DNA of 64,000 bases from Alteromonas sp. KUL42 (GTDB lineage: Bacteria; Pseudomonadota; Gammaproteobacteria; Enterobacterales; Alteromonadaceae). Position 1 is the first letter of the stretch; the number at the start of each line of letters is the position of its first letter. Positions 28,399 through 37,352 of the stretch are shown here, one piece after another. The notes beneath the pieces were generated by a model, which worked only from the letters and a program-made list of their open reading frames with translations, was not told the origin of the DNA and ran no database searches. Position numbers and translations under genes: made by a program. The DNA lies in the NCBI RefSeq assembly GCF_006538325.1, contig NZ_BJKK01000016.1, positions 22,048 to 86,047 on the forward strand. The letters are read 5' to 3'.

Positions 28399-28908
28399 GA
28401 GTTATCCTTCCAAATGAGGGCGATTAGCCCAAACTGTGCCGTCTTATTTCAACACAGAAAATTAATACCGAGATGAATGATACATGACAGAGCGCAAGCG
28501 CCCAACATACAGGAAAGCGAGAGAATAAAACGGACAGAATATTTTACGCTTTGTATGCCACTGTGTGCATTACGAAGGCGAAAACTATCTATGCGTTACG
28601 CGTTTCCTGAATAATATTGTCGACGTATTGAATCATCTTCTATCGTCTAGCGTGGAGGACAACAAAAACTCTGACGCCAAGTTATATTTAGCGCTTTGTT
28701 TTTAATGATAATTTGACTCACAATGCACATATCCGTTGGCACTGTAAAAAATGAAATGTTGCTCGGTAGAGGCTATGGCTTAACCTCTTTTTTCAACGTA
28801 CACGCTGCGGTGAGCGTTGTTAATGCGCAAAGAAATAGCATGAAATGCGCGGTGTGATCAAGTATTTTGCCGTAATCAGGCCTGTTTTTAATGTAAAAAG
28901 GAATATTG
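28399..28908. other. Gene-free divergent region between ilvE and the TRIC gene
   Basis: About 510 bp contain no convincing gene. It must hold the ilvE promoter on the minus strand. I looked for an attenuation leader rich in Ile/Val/Leu codons before ilvE and did not find one. On the plus strand AGAGG (from about 28764) can pair with CCTCT (to about 28784) followed by a run of six T, a weak terminator-like structure with no gene in front of it. Confidence 0.45.
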
Positions 28909-29526
28909 ATGATTGATTGGTTTCATTGGCTGAATTTGGCAGGTGTTGCAGTTTGTGCAATTTCAGGCACTCTGATGGCCTATCAAAAGCGCATGGATGG
29001 TTTCGGGGTTGTTGTTTTGGCCAGTGCAACGGCCATTGGCGGAGGAACGTTAAGAGATGTCATGCTTGATGTACCGGTTTTTTGGATTGCCGATACCGAC
29101 TATTTATATACTACATTAATTGCTGCCCTTATCCCCATTGTTTGGTTGCGTGTAAGCCCACGCTTCCCTTATCACTATTTACTGGTTGCCGATGCATTTG
29201 GACTTGCACTGTTTAACGTTGTAGGTATGGAAAAAGCCCTAGCGAATGAAACTGGCATGGCTGTTGCCATTGCAATGGGCACGATAACCGGTGTATTTGG
29301 TGGTCTTTTGCGTGATGTTATTTGCAGGGAAGTTCCCTTGGTACTTAACGGCGAGCTTTACGCGATGACATGTATTGCAGGGGGCGTCGTTTATGGCATC
29401 GGTATGCAACTTGATATTGCTACTCAGTGGTGTGGCATCGCAGCACTCATTACCACGGTTCTGTTTAGACTAGGAGCGATGCGCTGGCATTGGCAATTAC
29501 CGGTATTTTATAACGACCATCATTAG
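28909..29526 (+). CDS. TRIC cation channel family protein (UPF0126/YadS-like)
   Basis: The 205-residue protein has seven predicted helices in two glycine-rich repeats; the repeat motifs are AIGGGTLRDVML and GVFGGLLRDVICREVPLVL. Prokaryotic members form trimeric channels permeable to K+ or Na+, and older annotation calls them UPF0126. The ATG at 28909 has AAAAAGGA about 6 bases upstream and is preferred over a TTG one codon earlier. Physiological role unknown. Confidence 0.88.
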   Translation: MIDWFHWLNLAGVAVCAISGTLMAYQKRMDGFGVVVLASATAIGGGTLRDVMLDVPVFWIADTDYLYTTLIAALIPIVWLRVSPRFPYHYLLVADAFGLALFNVVGMEKALANETGMAVAIAMGTITGVFGGLLRDVICREVPLVLNGELYAMTCIAGGVVYGIGMQLDIATQWCGIAALITTVLFRLGAMRWHWQLPVFYNDHH

Positions 29527-29621
29527 GGACTCTTACTTCTCAGCACGTGCACTAATTAGATATGGCTAGCTAGTTCTAGCCCCTTGTACAGTAACCGCAC
29601 CTTATTTCTTTGTTTAAAGTA

Positions 29622-29748
29622 ATACCAGTCCGCACAGATAATTACCCACTCAGTGAGAGTTAAAATGTTCGTAATCGCGGCGTGTTACCGCAGGTATAGT
29701 GGTTCTACATCAAGGTGACACAACAAAGAGTACGGACATTTTACACTC
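29622..29748 (-). repeat. Inverted partial copy of the MITE-like element
   Basis: This 127 bp segment is the reverse complement of 2552-2678 with only 4 mismatches. It contains one full 32 bp terminal repeat (29622-29653, starting ATACCAGTCC) but lacks the opposite end. The next 20 bases still resemble the internal hairpin of the first copy (CCC-T-rich-GGG-AAG), then similarity stops. It lies 95 bp before the comM start. Confidence 0.85.
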
Positions 29749-29843
29749 TCCCTTTTTGGGGGAAGATCGAAAACGCAGAGGCGACATAAAGAATAGTGAA
29801 TACACCGCTATTCGCACTTCAAAGAAATAAAAGGGATATTGAC

Positions 29844-31358
29844 ATGGGCATGGCGGTGGTAAAAACGTTTGCAGGGCAGGGAGTATCCGCTCCAGAAGTA
29901 AGTGTTGAAATTCACCTTGCCAATGGTTTGCCTGCTTTTCAATTGGTGGGCATGGCAGAAACCAGCGTAAAAGAAGCGCGGGAACGTGTACGCAGTGCAC
30001 TTATCAACAGTGGTTTTGACTTCCCAGCTAAACGCATAACCGTAAACTTGGCGCCAGCCGATATTCCCAAATTTGGCGGCCGCTTCGACCTTCCTATTGC
30101 TGTAGGTATTCTTGCAGCCTCAGGCTACATTAACGACACCAACCTGTTAAATATTGCCTTTGTCGGCGAACTTGCTTTAAATGGCGAGATAAAACCAGTT
30201 AATGGCTTAATCCCCGTTGTGATGGCTGCGGCGAATGAAGATACTCCGCTGATTTACCCGGGTGATAACGACATAGAAGCCGCCTTGGTATCTCACGCAA
30301 CACGCTATCCCGCTTTCGACTTATTGTCAGTCTACGAACACTTAGCCGGAAACAAAAAATTAGCCAAAGGTCAGCTTTTTTCGCCTCATAAGAAAATAAG
30401 TAAAAGTGCAGGATGGGACGATATTATTGGCCAAGAGCAAGCCAAACGGGCGTTGATGATTGCTGCCAGCGGTTCGCATAATCTTCTGATGGTAGGCCCA
30501 CCTGGTACGGGAAAAAGCTTGTTGGCGAGTAGGATGTTGGCCTTATTGCCAGAAATGACCGAGGAAGAAGCCTTAGAAGTTGCAGCCATTCACTCGGTAA
30601 AGGGAGAGAAATTGAATACCGAGCGCTTTTTGACTCGTCATTTGCGCTCTCCCCACCACACTAGTTCAGCCGTAGCCCTTACCGGTGGAGGCTCACATCC
30701 GGTACCGGGAGAAATTTCGCTAGCACATCACGGCATTTTGTTTTTAGATGAGTTACCCGAGTTTGGCAGAAAAGCACTTGATGTATTGCGTGAACCTCTA
30801 GAAACCGGTGATGTGCACTTATCTCGCGCTTCAGGTAGTGCAACCTATCCCGCAAACTTTCAATTGGTTGCGGCAATGAACCCAAGCCCGACGGGCGATA
30901 TTGACGACAACCGCCTTACACCACAACAACAGCTCAATTACCTCAACCGCTTATCGGGCCCGTTGCTTGATAGAATTGATATTCAAGTGGAAGTACCCCG
31001 ATTACCCGACTATGACTTACCCCCCAAGGGGAATAGCCCTAGTGATTCTCTTTACAACAGTAAGCAAATTGTTGCTGATGCCCGACAAAGACAATTACTA
31101 CGCCAAGGCAAGTCGAATGGGGCGCTGCATGCGGGGGAGCTTGCCGATGTATGTTCGCTATCCGATGCAGACCTGCGCTTCTTACAGGCCGCAGCCAAAC
31201 AGCTAAACTTGTCGATGCGCGTGTTTCACCGTACTTTAAAGGTGGCCCGAACTATTGCCGATTTGCAAGACGAGACCACCGTGAGCCGAGCCCATATAGC
31301 CGAAGCCCTAGGTTATAGGGCTTTGGATAACCTAATAAAACAACTTAGCGCTAGTTAA
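29844..31358 (+). CDS. comM: YifB/ComM family Mg-chelatase-like AAA+ ATPase
   Basis: The 504-residue protein has an N-terminal Lon-protease-like domain (about 1-170), a Mg-chelatase-type AAA+ core with Walker A GPPGTGKS (218-225) and Walker B GILFLDELPEF, and a C-terminal Mg-chelatase domain (LSMRVFHRTLKVARTIADL). ComM hexamers drive branch migration during natural transformation. The ATG at 29844 has AAGGGA 9 bases ahead and gives the family N-terminus MGMAVVKTFAGQG; the frame is open 16 codons further upstream. In E. coli the homologue yifB is also beside the ilv genes. Confidence 0.95.
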   Translation: MGMAVVKTFAGQGVSAPEVSVEIHLANGLPAFQLVGMAETSVKEARERVRSALINSGFDFPAKRITVNLAPADIPKFGGRFDLPIAVGILAASGYINDTNLLNIAFVGELALNGEIKPVNGLIPVVMAAANEDTPLIYPGDNDIEAALVSHATRYPAFDLLSVYEHLAGNKKLAKGQLFSPHKKISKSAGWDDIIGQEQAKRALMIAASGSHNLLMVGPPGTGKSLLASRMLALLPEMTEEEALEVAAIHSVKGEKLNTERFLTRHLRSPHHTSSAVALTGGGSHPVPGEISLAHHGILFLDELPEFGRKALDVLREPLETGDVHLSRASGSATYPANFQLVAAMNPSPTGDIDDNRLTPQQQLNYLNRLSGPLLDRIDIQVEVPRLPDYDLPPKGNSPSDSLYNSKQIVADARQRQLLRQGKSNGALHAGELADVCSLSDADLRFLQAAAKQLNLSMRVFHRTLKVARTIADLQDETTVSRAHIAEALGYRALDNLIKQLSAS

Positions 31359-31397
31359 GGCGTTTAATATGAAATACCTACATCAGTAAATTTAATA

Positions 31398-32264
31398 CTA
31401 CACTTGTGCTTTTAGTTGCATAAAGGCGTTAATTAACGGCTCGTTCTGCTTGTCTTGCAAGCAGCATAAGCCAAGGGCGTAGGGCTCAATATCATCTACC
31501 TGAATCTGCGTTACTGCACTTGCCATACTAGAGTGATCTAACACCACCTTTGGCACAAATCCCACACCGCATTCAAGTGCCACCATGCTCACAATGGCTT
31601 CATTGCCCCCAACGTACGCATAAACATTAGGGCGAATGCCGTGCTCAGCAAACCAGTGATAGGCAGTACGGCGCGTAGGGCCAGTTTCTGGCATGATCAC
31701 CTGATGCTTGGTCCAATCTAATTGACTAAGCTGAGTTAACCGCCATTCACGCGGCGCAATAAGTACCAAGGGCACATTATCAAGAGGGGTAAAGTGAAGG
31801 TCGGTGGGCATATCTGGAGTATAGATAGCAATCGATAGATCACATTGCTTGCCTTTGACTTTTTCTATTGCAAGGGCGGGATCTCCGGTTATTAATCGAA
31901 TATCCACACCTGGGTGCTGCTGTCTGAAAAGTCTAAGCATGGCAGGTAGATGACTTTGACTCGCTGTCACCGAGCAAAACACACTTAATTCACCTTGTAG
32001 CGCGTCGTTATCTTCCTTTAAGTCTACCTTTAACTGCTGCCAGTCTTTTAACGCCTGCTTTGAAAAGGCCAACAGCTTGTGCCCACTGTGCGTTAACGCC
32101 ACCTTGCGGTTGTCCCGTTTAAACAAAGTGCACCCTAACTCGTCTTCTAGGCGTTGGATCACGCGGCTTAACGTAGAAGGCGAGACGTACATAGCCTCTG
32201 CAGTAATACCAAAATGCAGGCTAGTCGCCAGGTGATTAAAGAGTTGTAGGCTACGAAAATCCAT
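31398..32264 (-). CDS. ilvY: LysR-type transcriptional regulator IlvY
   Basis: A 288-residue LysR regulator with an N-terminal winged helix (1-60: [18 protein letters not shown] ... [18 protein letters not shown]) and a periplasmic-binding-like effector domain. It diverges from ilvC, the standard arrangement for IlvY, which activates ilvC when acetolactate or acetohydroxybutyrate builds up. A perfect inverted repeat with T-N11-A symmetry lies 12 bp before its start, fitting self-control. Confidence 0.95.
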   Translation of the reverse strand: MDFRSLQLFNHLATSLHFGITAEAMYVSPSTLSRVIQRLEDELGCTLFKRDNRKVALTHSGHKLLAFSKQALKDWQQLKVDLKEDNDALQGELSVFCSVTASQSHLPAMLRLFRQQHPGVDIRLITGDPALAIEKVKGKQCDLSIAIYTPDMPTDLHFTPLDNVPLVLIAPREWRLTQLSQLDWTKHQVIMPETGPTRRTAYHWFAEHGIRPNVYAYVGGNEAIVSMVALECGVGFVPKVVLDHSSMASAVTQIQVDDIEPYALGLCCLQDKQNEPLINAFMQLKAQV

Positions 32265-32275
32265 AGTATTTCACA

Positions 32276-32298
32276 ATTTGCAATATTATCTTGCAAAT
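32276..32298. promoter_or_regulatory. Likely IlvY operator
   Basis: Arms ATTTGCAA (32276-32283) and TTGCAAAT (32291-32298) form a perfect 8 bp inverted repeat with a 7-base spacer, in the ilvY-ilvC intergenic region. The shape fits LysR-type sites and TTGCAA-type IlvY motifs. Binding is inference. Confidence 0.75.
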
Positions 32299-32420
32299 AT
32301 ATCATTTTCCAAAACAAAAGAAATCACTTAGTCTCACTACCAAGTCGTCATAGACGAGGTCTATCTTCACCAAGGTCGGTGTTTGATATTGACAAAAATG
32401 AATGTTGTTCGGAAATTTTT

Positions 32421-33899
32421 ATGGCTAATTATTTCAACACCCTGTCACTTCGCCAGCAGTTAGATCAGCTTGGCCGCTGCCGATTCATGGCACGCGAGGA
32501 ATTCGCTGACGGTTGTCAGTTCTTAAAAGGCAAGAAAATTGTCATTGTGGGCTGCGGCGCACAAGGTCTTAACCAAGGCCTGAATATGCGTGACTCGGGG
32601 TTAGATGTTTCTTATGCGCTGCGTCAAGCAGCCATTGATGAGCAACGCGACTCATACAAACGCGCTACCAGCAACGGTTTTACTGTTGGTACATATCAGG
32701 ACTTGATTCCTGAAGCAGATTTAGTTTACAACCTAACGCCGGACAAGCAGCATGCTAGCGTTGTCGAAGCGGTTATGCCTCTGATGAAAGAAGGCGCAAC
32801 ATTAGGTTATTCGCACGGTTTCAATATTGTTGAAGAAGGCCAGCAAATTCGCAGCGATATCACCGTTGTGATGTGCGCACCGAAAAGCCCTGGCTCTGAA
32901 GTTCGCGAAGAATATAAGCGTGGCTTTGGTGTACCAACACTCATTGCTGTGCACCCAGAAAATGACCCTGAAGGCAAAGGCTGGGATCAAGCTAAAGCGC
33001 TAGCAAGTGCGACAGGCGGCGATCGTGCAGGCGTACTTGAGTCATCATTTGTGGCTGAAGTGAAATCTGACCTTATGGGCGAGCAAACCATTCTATGTGG
33101 TATGCAACAAGTTGCTGCGGTTCTTGCCTTCGAGAAGATGGTTGAAGACGGCATTGATGCTGGCTACGCAGGTGCGCTTATTCAGTATGGTCTAGAAGCC
33201 ATTACAGAAGCACTTAAGATTGGCGGTGTTACTAACATGATGGACCGTCTGTCTAACCCAGCTAAACTGAAAGCGTTTGCGCTTTCAGAGCAATTGACTG
33301 ATTTACTTCGTCCGTTGTTTGAAAAACACCAAGACGACATCATCAGTGGTGAGTTCTCTCGCACTATGATGGAAGACTGGGCAAATGGCGACGCAAACCT
33401 ACTTAAGTGGCGTGCAGAAACCGGTGAAACCGCGTTTGAAAATGCACCGACCTACGAAGGTGAAATCAGCGAGCAAGAATTTTTTGACCACGGCATCTTA
33501 CTTGTTGCCATGATCAAGTGTGGTGTAGAAGTGGCGTTTGACGTCATGGTAGAAGCAGGCATTCTTCCAGAATCTGCATACTACGAGTCACTGCATGAAA
33601 CACCACTTATTTCTAATACAATCGCACGTAAGCGCTTGTATGAAATGAACGTAGTAATTTCAGACACTGCAGAATACGGAAACTATTTGTTTGCTAACGC
33701 AGCCATTCCGATTTTGCGTGAGAAGTTTATGCCTACTATCGACACCTCTGTTATCGGTAAGGGTTTGTCTGCTACTTCTAATCAAGTAGAGAACAAACGC
33801 CTTGTTGAAGTAAACGAAGCAATTCGTTCACACGGTGTGGAATCCGTAGGGAAAACCTTACGTGGCTACATGACTGACATGAAAGCCATCATAGGTTAG
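32421..33899 (+). CDS. ilvC: Ketol-acid reductoisomerase, class II
   Basis: The 492-residue enzyme (E. coli 491) isomerises and reduces acetolactate and acetohydroxybutyrate with NADPH and Mg2+. The Rossmann motif [18 protein letters not shown] is near residue 45, and the doubled helical C-terminal knotted domain makes it class II. The ATG at 32421 gives the family start [14 protein letters not shown]; an open frame extends 14 codons upstream and is not needed. A strong terminator follows. Confidence 0.98.
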   Translation: MANYFNTLSLRQQLDQLGRCRFMAREEFADGCQFLKGKKIVIVGCGAQGLNQGLNMRDSGLDVSYALRQAAIDEQRDSYKRATSNGFTVGTYQDLIPEADLVYNLTPDKQHASVVEAVMPLMKEGATLGYSHGFNIVEEGQQIRSDITVVMCAPKSPGSEVREEYKRGFGVPTLIAVHPENDPEGKGWDQAKALASATGGDRAGVLESSFVAEVKSDLMGEQTILCGMQQVAAVLAFEKMVEDGIDAGYAGALIQYGLEAITEALKIGGVTNMMDRLSNPAKLKAFALSEQLTDLLRPLFEKHQDDIISGEFSRTMMEDWANGDANLLKWRAETGETAFENAPTYEGEISEQEFFDHGILLVAMIKCGVEVAFDVMVEAGILPESAYYESLHETPLISNTIARKRLYEMNVVISDTAEYGNYLFANAAIPILREKFMPTIDTSVIGKGLSATSNQVENKRLVEVNEAIRSHGVESVGKTLRGYMTDMKAIIG

Positions 33900-33938
33900 G
33901 ACAGTTTCTGTCGTTAGGTGCTTAACTAAGCCCTCTTG

Positions 33939-33965
33939 CCCGACCATTTTGGTCGGGCTTTTTTA
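33939..33965 (+). terminator. Rho-independent terminator of ilvC
   Basis: GCCCGACC and GGTCGGGC pair over 8 bp around ATTTT-like loop bases and are followed by six T. It lies about 40 bp after the ilvC stop. Confidence 0.92.
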
Positions 33966-33991
33966 TGTTCAACCTAAAAATCAAAAAGGCT

Positions 33992-35038
33992 TTATTTTGT
34001 AGAATGTTGCTTTCTATATTGCCCTGGTGTGCAGCCTGTAAACTCTTTAAATGCTCGAGTGAAAGGGGCGATAGACGCAAAACCACTCTCCATACCAACA
34101 ACAAGCACAGACCAACCTTGTTTGTCAGATGAAGTCAAAATGGTTTTGGCATGCTCGATACGCATCTGATTGACATAGTGATTAAAGTTTTTAGCTTTAA
34201 AATGATTCAGCATTAACGCTCTTATACGATATTCCGGTACATCCAATTCTCGAGCAATATCTGCAACTCGCAAATTTGGTTCCAAAAAGCGTTTTTTATC
34301 AGCCAGTATTGTTTGAATCTCTTGGGCAAGAGATGCTTCTTCTTGAATTGAGCTAGTCGCGTCTTTTTCTGTTTGTTCAAGTTGTTGCTGGCGAAAGCGA
34401 ATTAGTCCGTGCGAACTCATTAAAATTAGTAAAAAAGCGAAAGCGGAAAGCCAATCTCGACCAGAGCCATTTGCCAAGCTTGCTGGAAGTATAGAGCCTA
34501 TTAACATAACACTGACGACGCAAAAGACAAAAGAACCGAGATATATGATTGCTACCTTCCGTTGTCTTGAGGTGGTGATATTCAATACTCGGTATCCCTC
34601 CCAGAAAATTAGAACGAGCATACCTGGGTAAATTATTGCTACAACTTCGGTTAAAATCGAAATTAGTGGCGCTATCCAGTCAGAGTTCACTAACCACATC
34701 TTTTCAGAAAATAGTAAAAGGTGGCGTAGTGCCAGACAAATTGAAAGTAAACCCACTAGAATGAGGTGATGACGATTTATTGGGTTATTTTTTCTAAAAA
34801 ATGTGCGCGCAAATAACCAATACCCACTAGCGGTAAAAACGCCGAACATACCTATTAAATGATGGTAGGGCTCCCAAAAGCTGCCGACGAGCTTGTGTGC
34901 AACATACATTGAGGAAGAGGCACAAAAAATAGCATATACAAGGTGAAAGAGGTGCTTTTCCCGAAAGCGAAAATGAAAGAGTGCTAATGTAAGACTTAGC
35001 AAAACAACAAACAATTGCGCAAGGTGTAACAATTCCAA
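33992..35038 (-). CDS. Membrane-anchored AraC family transcriptional regulator
   Basis: The 348-residue protein has an N-terminal membrane part with about seven helices (residues 1-215) and a cytoplasmic AraC-type double helix-turn-helix domain (about 245-345, ending MESGFASIAPFTRAFKEFTGCTPGQYRK). Regulators of this design sense a signal in the membrane and act on nearby genes. The likely target is the divergent membrane protein gene 162 bp away. Ligand and regulon unknown. Confidence 0.85.
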   Translation of the reverse strand: MELLHLAQLFVVLLSLTLALFHFRFREKHLFHLVYAIFCASSSMYVAHKLVGSFWEPYHHLIGMFGVFTASGYWLFARTFFRKNNPINRHHLILVGLLSICLALRHLLLFSEKMWLVNSDWIAPLISILTEVVAIIYPGMLVLIFWEGYRVLNITTSRQRKVAIIYLGSFVFCVVSVMLIGSILPASLANGSGRDWLSAFAFLLILMSSHGLIRFRQQQLEQTEKDATSSIQEEASLAQEIQTILADKKRFLEPNLRVADIARELDVPEYRIRALMLNHFKAKNFNHYVNQMRIEHAKTILTSSDKQGWSVLVVGMESGFASIAPFTRAFKEFTGCTPGQYRKQHSTK

Positions 35039-35200
35039 TTTTCTCTCCCAACTATTTGCCTACATACTTTACATTAATTCATTTCTCTTTTTATGAATTT
35101 CTAATTTATTGCCTTTTTCGTAGATCGATTTTCAAATTCGACACTCATTGAATGCTTCTGGGTGGCACGATGGCGACACATTTTGAAATCGAGGCCCCTT

Positions 35201-35725
35201 ATGAAAAGTAACCATATAGAAAATAGCTATGTAGCAAGTAGCGATTTAACAAGTAACCGTGAATACCGAAAAACAGACCAAACTCCCCCATCTGTAGCAT
35301 TATGGAAAACGTGGGGACTTCGATTGTTTTTTGCTGGATTGGTTTTTGTCATCGGAAAATGGCAGTTAATGTCTCTTTTAGGAGGGCCTTCTGAATGGGC
35401 AACATGGCGAGGGGCGGGACATTCGCTTCTGCTCGCCCTTGCCATATTATCTATTGGTGGCATGTTTCGTCCGTTAGCCTTTCTACCAATCATGCTATTT
35501 GAAGTCGTTTGGAAAGCAGTGTGGTTGACCGCAGTGGCGTTACCGCTATGGATGGCAGGAGAGCAAATCCCGGGGATCGTAAGTGTAAAAGGCTCAATAA
35601 TAGGAACTGGTCTTATAATTATCTGCATTCCGTGGAAATACGTTTGGTGGAGATATTTTACTCTGCCGATTGAGCCTTGGAGACGCAAAAAGCAAGTCGC
35701 AGATAAAAGTGATAACTTACTATGA
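35201..35725 (+). CDS. Unknown four-helix membrane protein divergent from the AraC regulator
   Basis: Starting at ATG 35201 (GAGG 6 bases ahead) gives 174 residues. A polar N-terminal tail of about 30 residues is followed by four predicted helices (around 40-60, 72-95, 100-125, 130-160) and a basic C-terminus (EPWRRKKQVADK). It is rich in tryptophan. I do not recognise the family with certainty; small Trp-rich membrane proteins of this kind are often next to AraC-type sensors. The gene end overlaps a tiny frame by ATGA. Confidence 0.6.
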   Translation: MKSNHIENSYVASSDLTSNREYRKTDQTPPSVALWKTWGLRLFFAGLVFVIGKWQLMSLLGGPSEWATWRGAGHSLLLALAILSIGGMFRPLAFLPIMLFEVVWKAVWLTAVALPLWMAGEQIPGIVSVKGSIIGTGLIIICIPWKYVWWRYFTLPIEPWRRKKQVADKSDNLL

Positions 35726-35759
35726 GTAACAAAAACCAAACCCAAAGAAAACATCAACG

Positions 35760-35870
35760 ATGGCAATAGCGGTAATATTAGTCACCATTATCATCGCGGT
35801 GATCGCTGGCACCTCTGACGCGGCCGCGTTAGAGGTGGCAAAATGTATGGTATGTCAGGTTTGGGAATAA
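35760..35870 (+). CDS. Possible 36-residue membrane/secreted peptide with CxxC
   Basis: A short frame encodes a hydrophobic stretch (AVILVTIIIAVIAG) followed by a short tail with C-M-V-C. Just before it a 15-codon basic frame (35722-35769) overlaps the preceding gene's stop as ATGA and overlaps this one in another frame. The two together look like one small basic membrane peptide split by a frameshift, or two coupled peptides. No homology is known to me; chance is possible. Confidence 0.3.
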   Translation: MAIAVILVTIIIAVIAGTSDAAALEVAKCMVCQVWE

Positions 35871-35947
35871 TGTGGCATAGGCGCGGGACCGCTTTCTATC
35901 TCGCGCGCTAAGTCTTGCCATACATCCACTCTATATTCTAAAGACGC

Positions 35948-37195
35948 TTACTCACCACACTCACGAACCCGCTCAGCGTAACGTACAGAAACATACGCAA
36001 GCGCAAAGAACACTAAGAAGCCCAGCCCTATTGGCATAAGACTACCACTTAAAAAGCTATCCACAAATAAAGCAATGGGTACCGAGAACAAGCTCGAAAA
36101 AGAACCGATAATGGCCGCGCCCAATCCAGCCATTTCACCTAACGGCTGCATGGCCATGGCATTTAGATTCCCAAACAAAATGCCCACAAAGAAAAACCCA
36201 ACAAACATCACCGACACCGTTAGCGCTATAGGTGGTAAACCGTCGTAAGCAAAAAGCATTGCCACATACACAATAGCAAATATGTTGACGCCTTTTAGGG
36301 CGAAACGACACAACTTGCGCATGCCGAATTTCATCACCATTTTGCCGTTAAAATAAGAGGCAAGGCCAATAGAAAAGGCAAGTGTGGCAAAGATATACGG
36401 AAACATGTCACCCATATCATAGTACACAGTAAATATGGTTTGTGACGCGCTTAAGTACGCTAAGAATGCACCAAAGATGCAGCCCATAGCAAAGGTATAT
36501 CCCATTACAGACGGATGGGTCAGAATAAACTTAGATGATGCGAAAAATTGAGCCCAAGAAAATTTCTTTCTTCTATGCCTTGGTAACGTCTCGCCTTGGC
36601 GAGAAAAAAACCACATGCCCGACATGGTAGCGACAACTAAAAACAGGGTAAAGATATGAAACCACGAAAATAAGTCCATGACGGTTTGACCAATAATAGG
36701 GGCTAGCATTGGCACCAAGATAAATACCATCATAATAAATGACATTACCCGCGCCATGGCATCGCCAACATAAAGGTCGCGGATAATTGCCATTGACGCA
36801 ATACGCGGGCCAGACACCCCAAAGGCTTGAATAATACGACCAATCAGCATGGTTTCTAAGTTCGTTGCAATCATACAAACAAAGGTACCTAGGGCAAATA
36901 TGCACAAACCGACGAGTATGGTTAAACGACGCCCTCTACTATCACTGAAAGGCCCGAAGAACATTTGCCCAAATGCCATGCCCACAAAAAACACCGTGAC
37001 AATCAGGTGTGTTTCATGTGCTTGAGCAACATTTAGCGCAATACCAATCTGACTTAACGCAGGCAACATTGCATCAATACTGAGTGCAACAAGGGAAGTC
37101 ATGGTTGCCATTAAGGCGATAAACTCAAATAACCCTAAAGCCGGCTTTTGAACCACTGCTGTATCCTTTGATACGCCATTAGATGTCTGGGGCAT
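35948..37195 (-). CDS. MFS multidrug transporter, Bcr/CflA type
   Basis: The 415-residue protein has 12 helices and MFS signatures: the loop 2-3 motif GPFSDSRGRRLTI (motif A) and the drug/H+ antiporter features of the Bcr/CflA group (MLPALSQIG, RIIQAFGVSGPRIASMAIIRDLY). It should export drugs or small metabolites using the proton gradient. No regulator gene is adjacent on its strand. Substrate unknown. Confidence 0.88.
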   Translation of the reverse strand: MPQTSNGVSKDTAVVQKPALGLFEFIALMATMTSLVALSIDAMLPALSQIGIALNVAQAHETHLIVTVFFVGMAFGQMFFGPFSDSRGRRLTILVGLCIFALGTFVCMIATNLETMLIGRIIQAFGVSGPRIASMAIIRDLYVGDAMARVMSFIMMVFILVPMLAPIIGQTVMDLFSWFHIFTLFLVVATMSGMWFFSRQGETLPRHRRKKFSWAQFFASSKFILTHPSVMGYTFAMGCIFGAFLAYLSASQTIFTVYYDMGDMFPYIFATLAFSIGLASYFNGKMVMKFGMRKLCRFALKGVNIFAIVYVAMLFAYDGLPPIALTVSVMFVGFFFVGILFGNLNAMAMQPLGEMAGLGAAIIGSFSSLFSVPIALFVDSFLSGSLMPIGLGFLVFFALAYVSVRYAERVRECGE

Positions 37196-37240
37196 AAATT
37201 CTCGAATTTGATGTAACGTTTTGAAATAAAGTGCGGAAAC

Positions 37241-37265
37241 AAAAAAGCGCGTGATACACGCGCTT
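37241..37265 (-). terminator. Terminator of the S9 peptidase gene
   Basis: On the minus strand AAGCGCGTG pairs with CACGCGCTT across a TAT loop and is followed by TTTTTTG. It lies 87 bp past the peptidase stop and before the MFS gene. Confidence 0.85.
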
Positions 37266-37352
37266 CAATTTGTGATTATACACCAAACATGGTTAAAAAG
37301 CCGCCAGCTTTGTTCGCTCCCATCGTAAAATCTAGCAACTTGAACGGTTTAC

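Noticed and set aside
28399..28500. ilv leader peptide and attenuator before ilvE
   Set aside because: No short frame rich in Ile, Val or Leu codons followed by alternative hairpins was found.
35227..35766. Minus-strand frame of 179 codons opposite the Trp-rich membrane protein
   Set aside because: The plus-strand frame has a ribosome binding site, clear membrane helices and a regulator next to it; the antisense frame has none of these.
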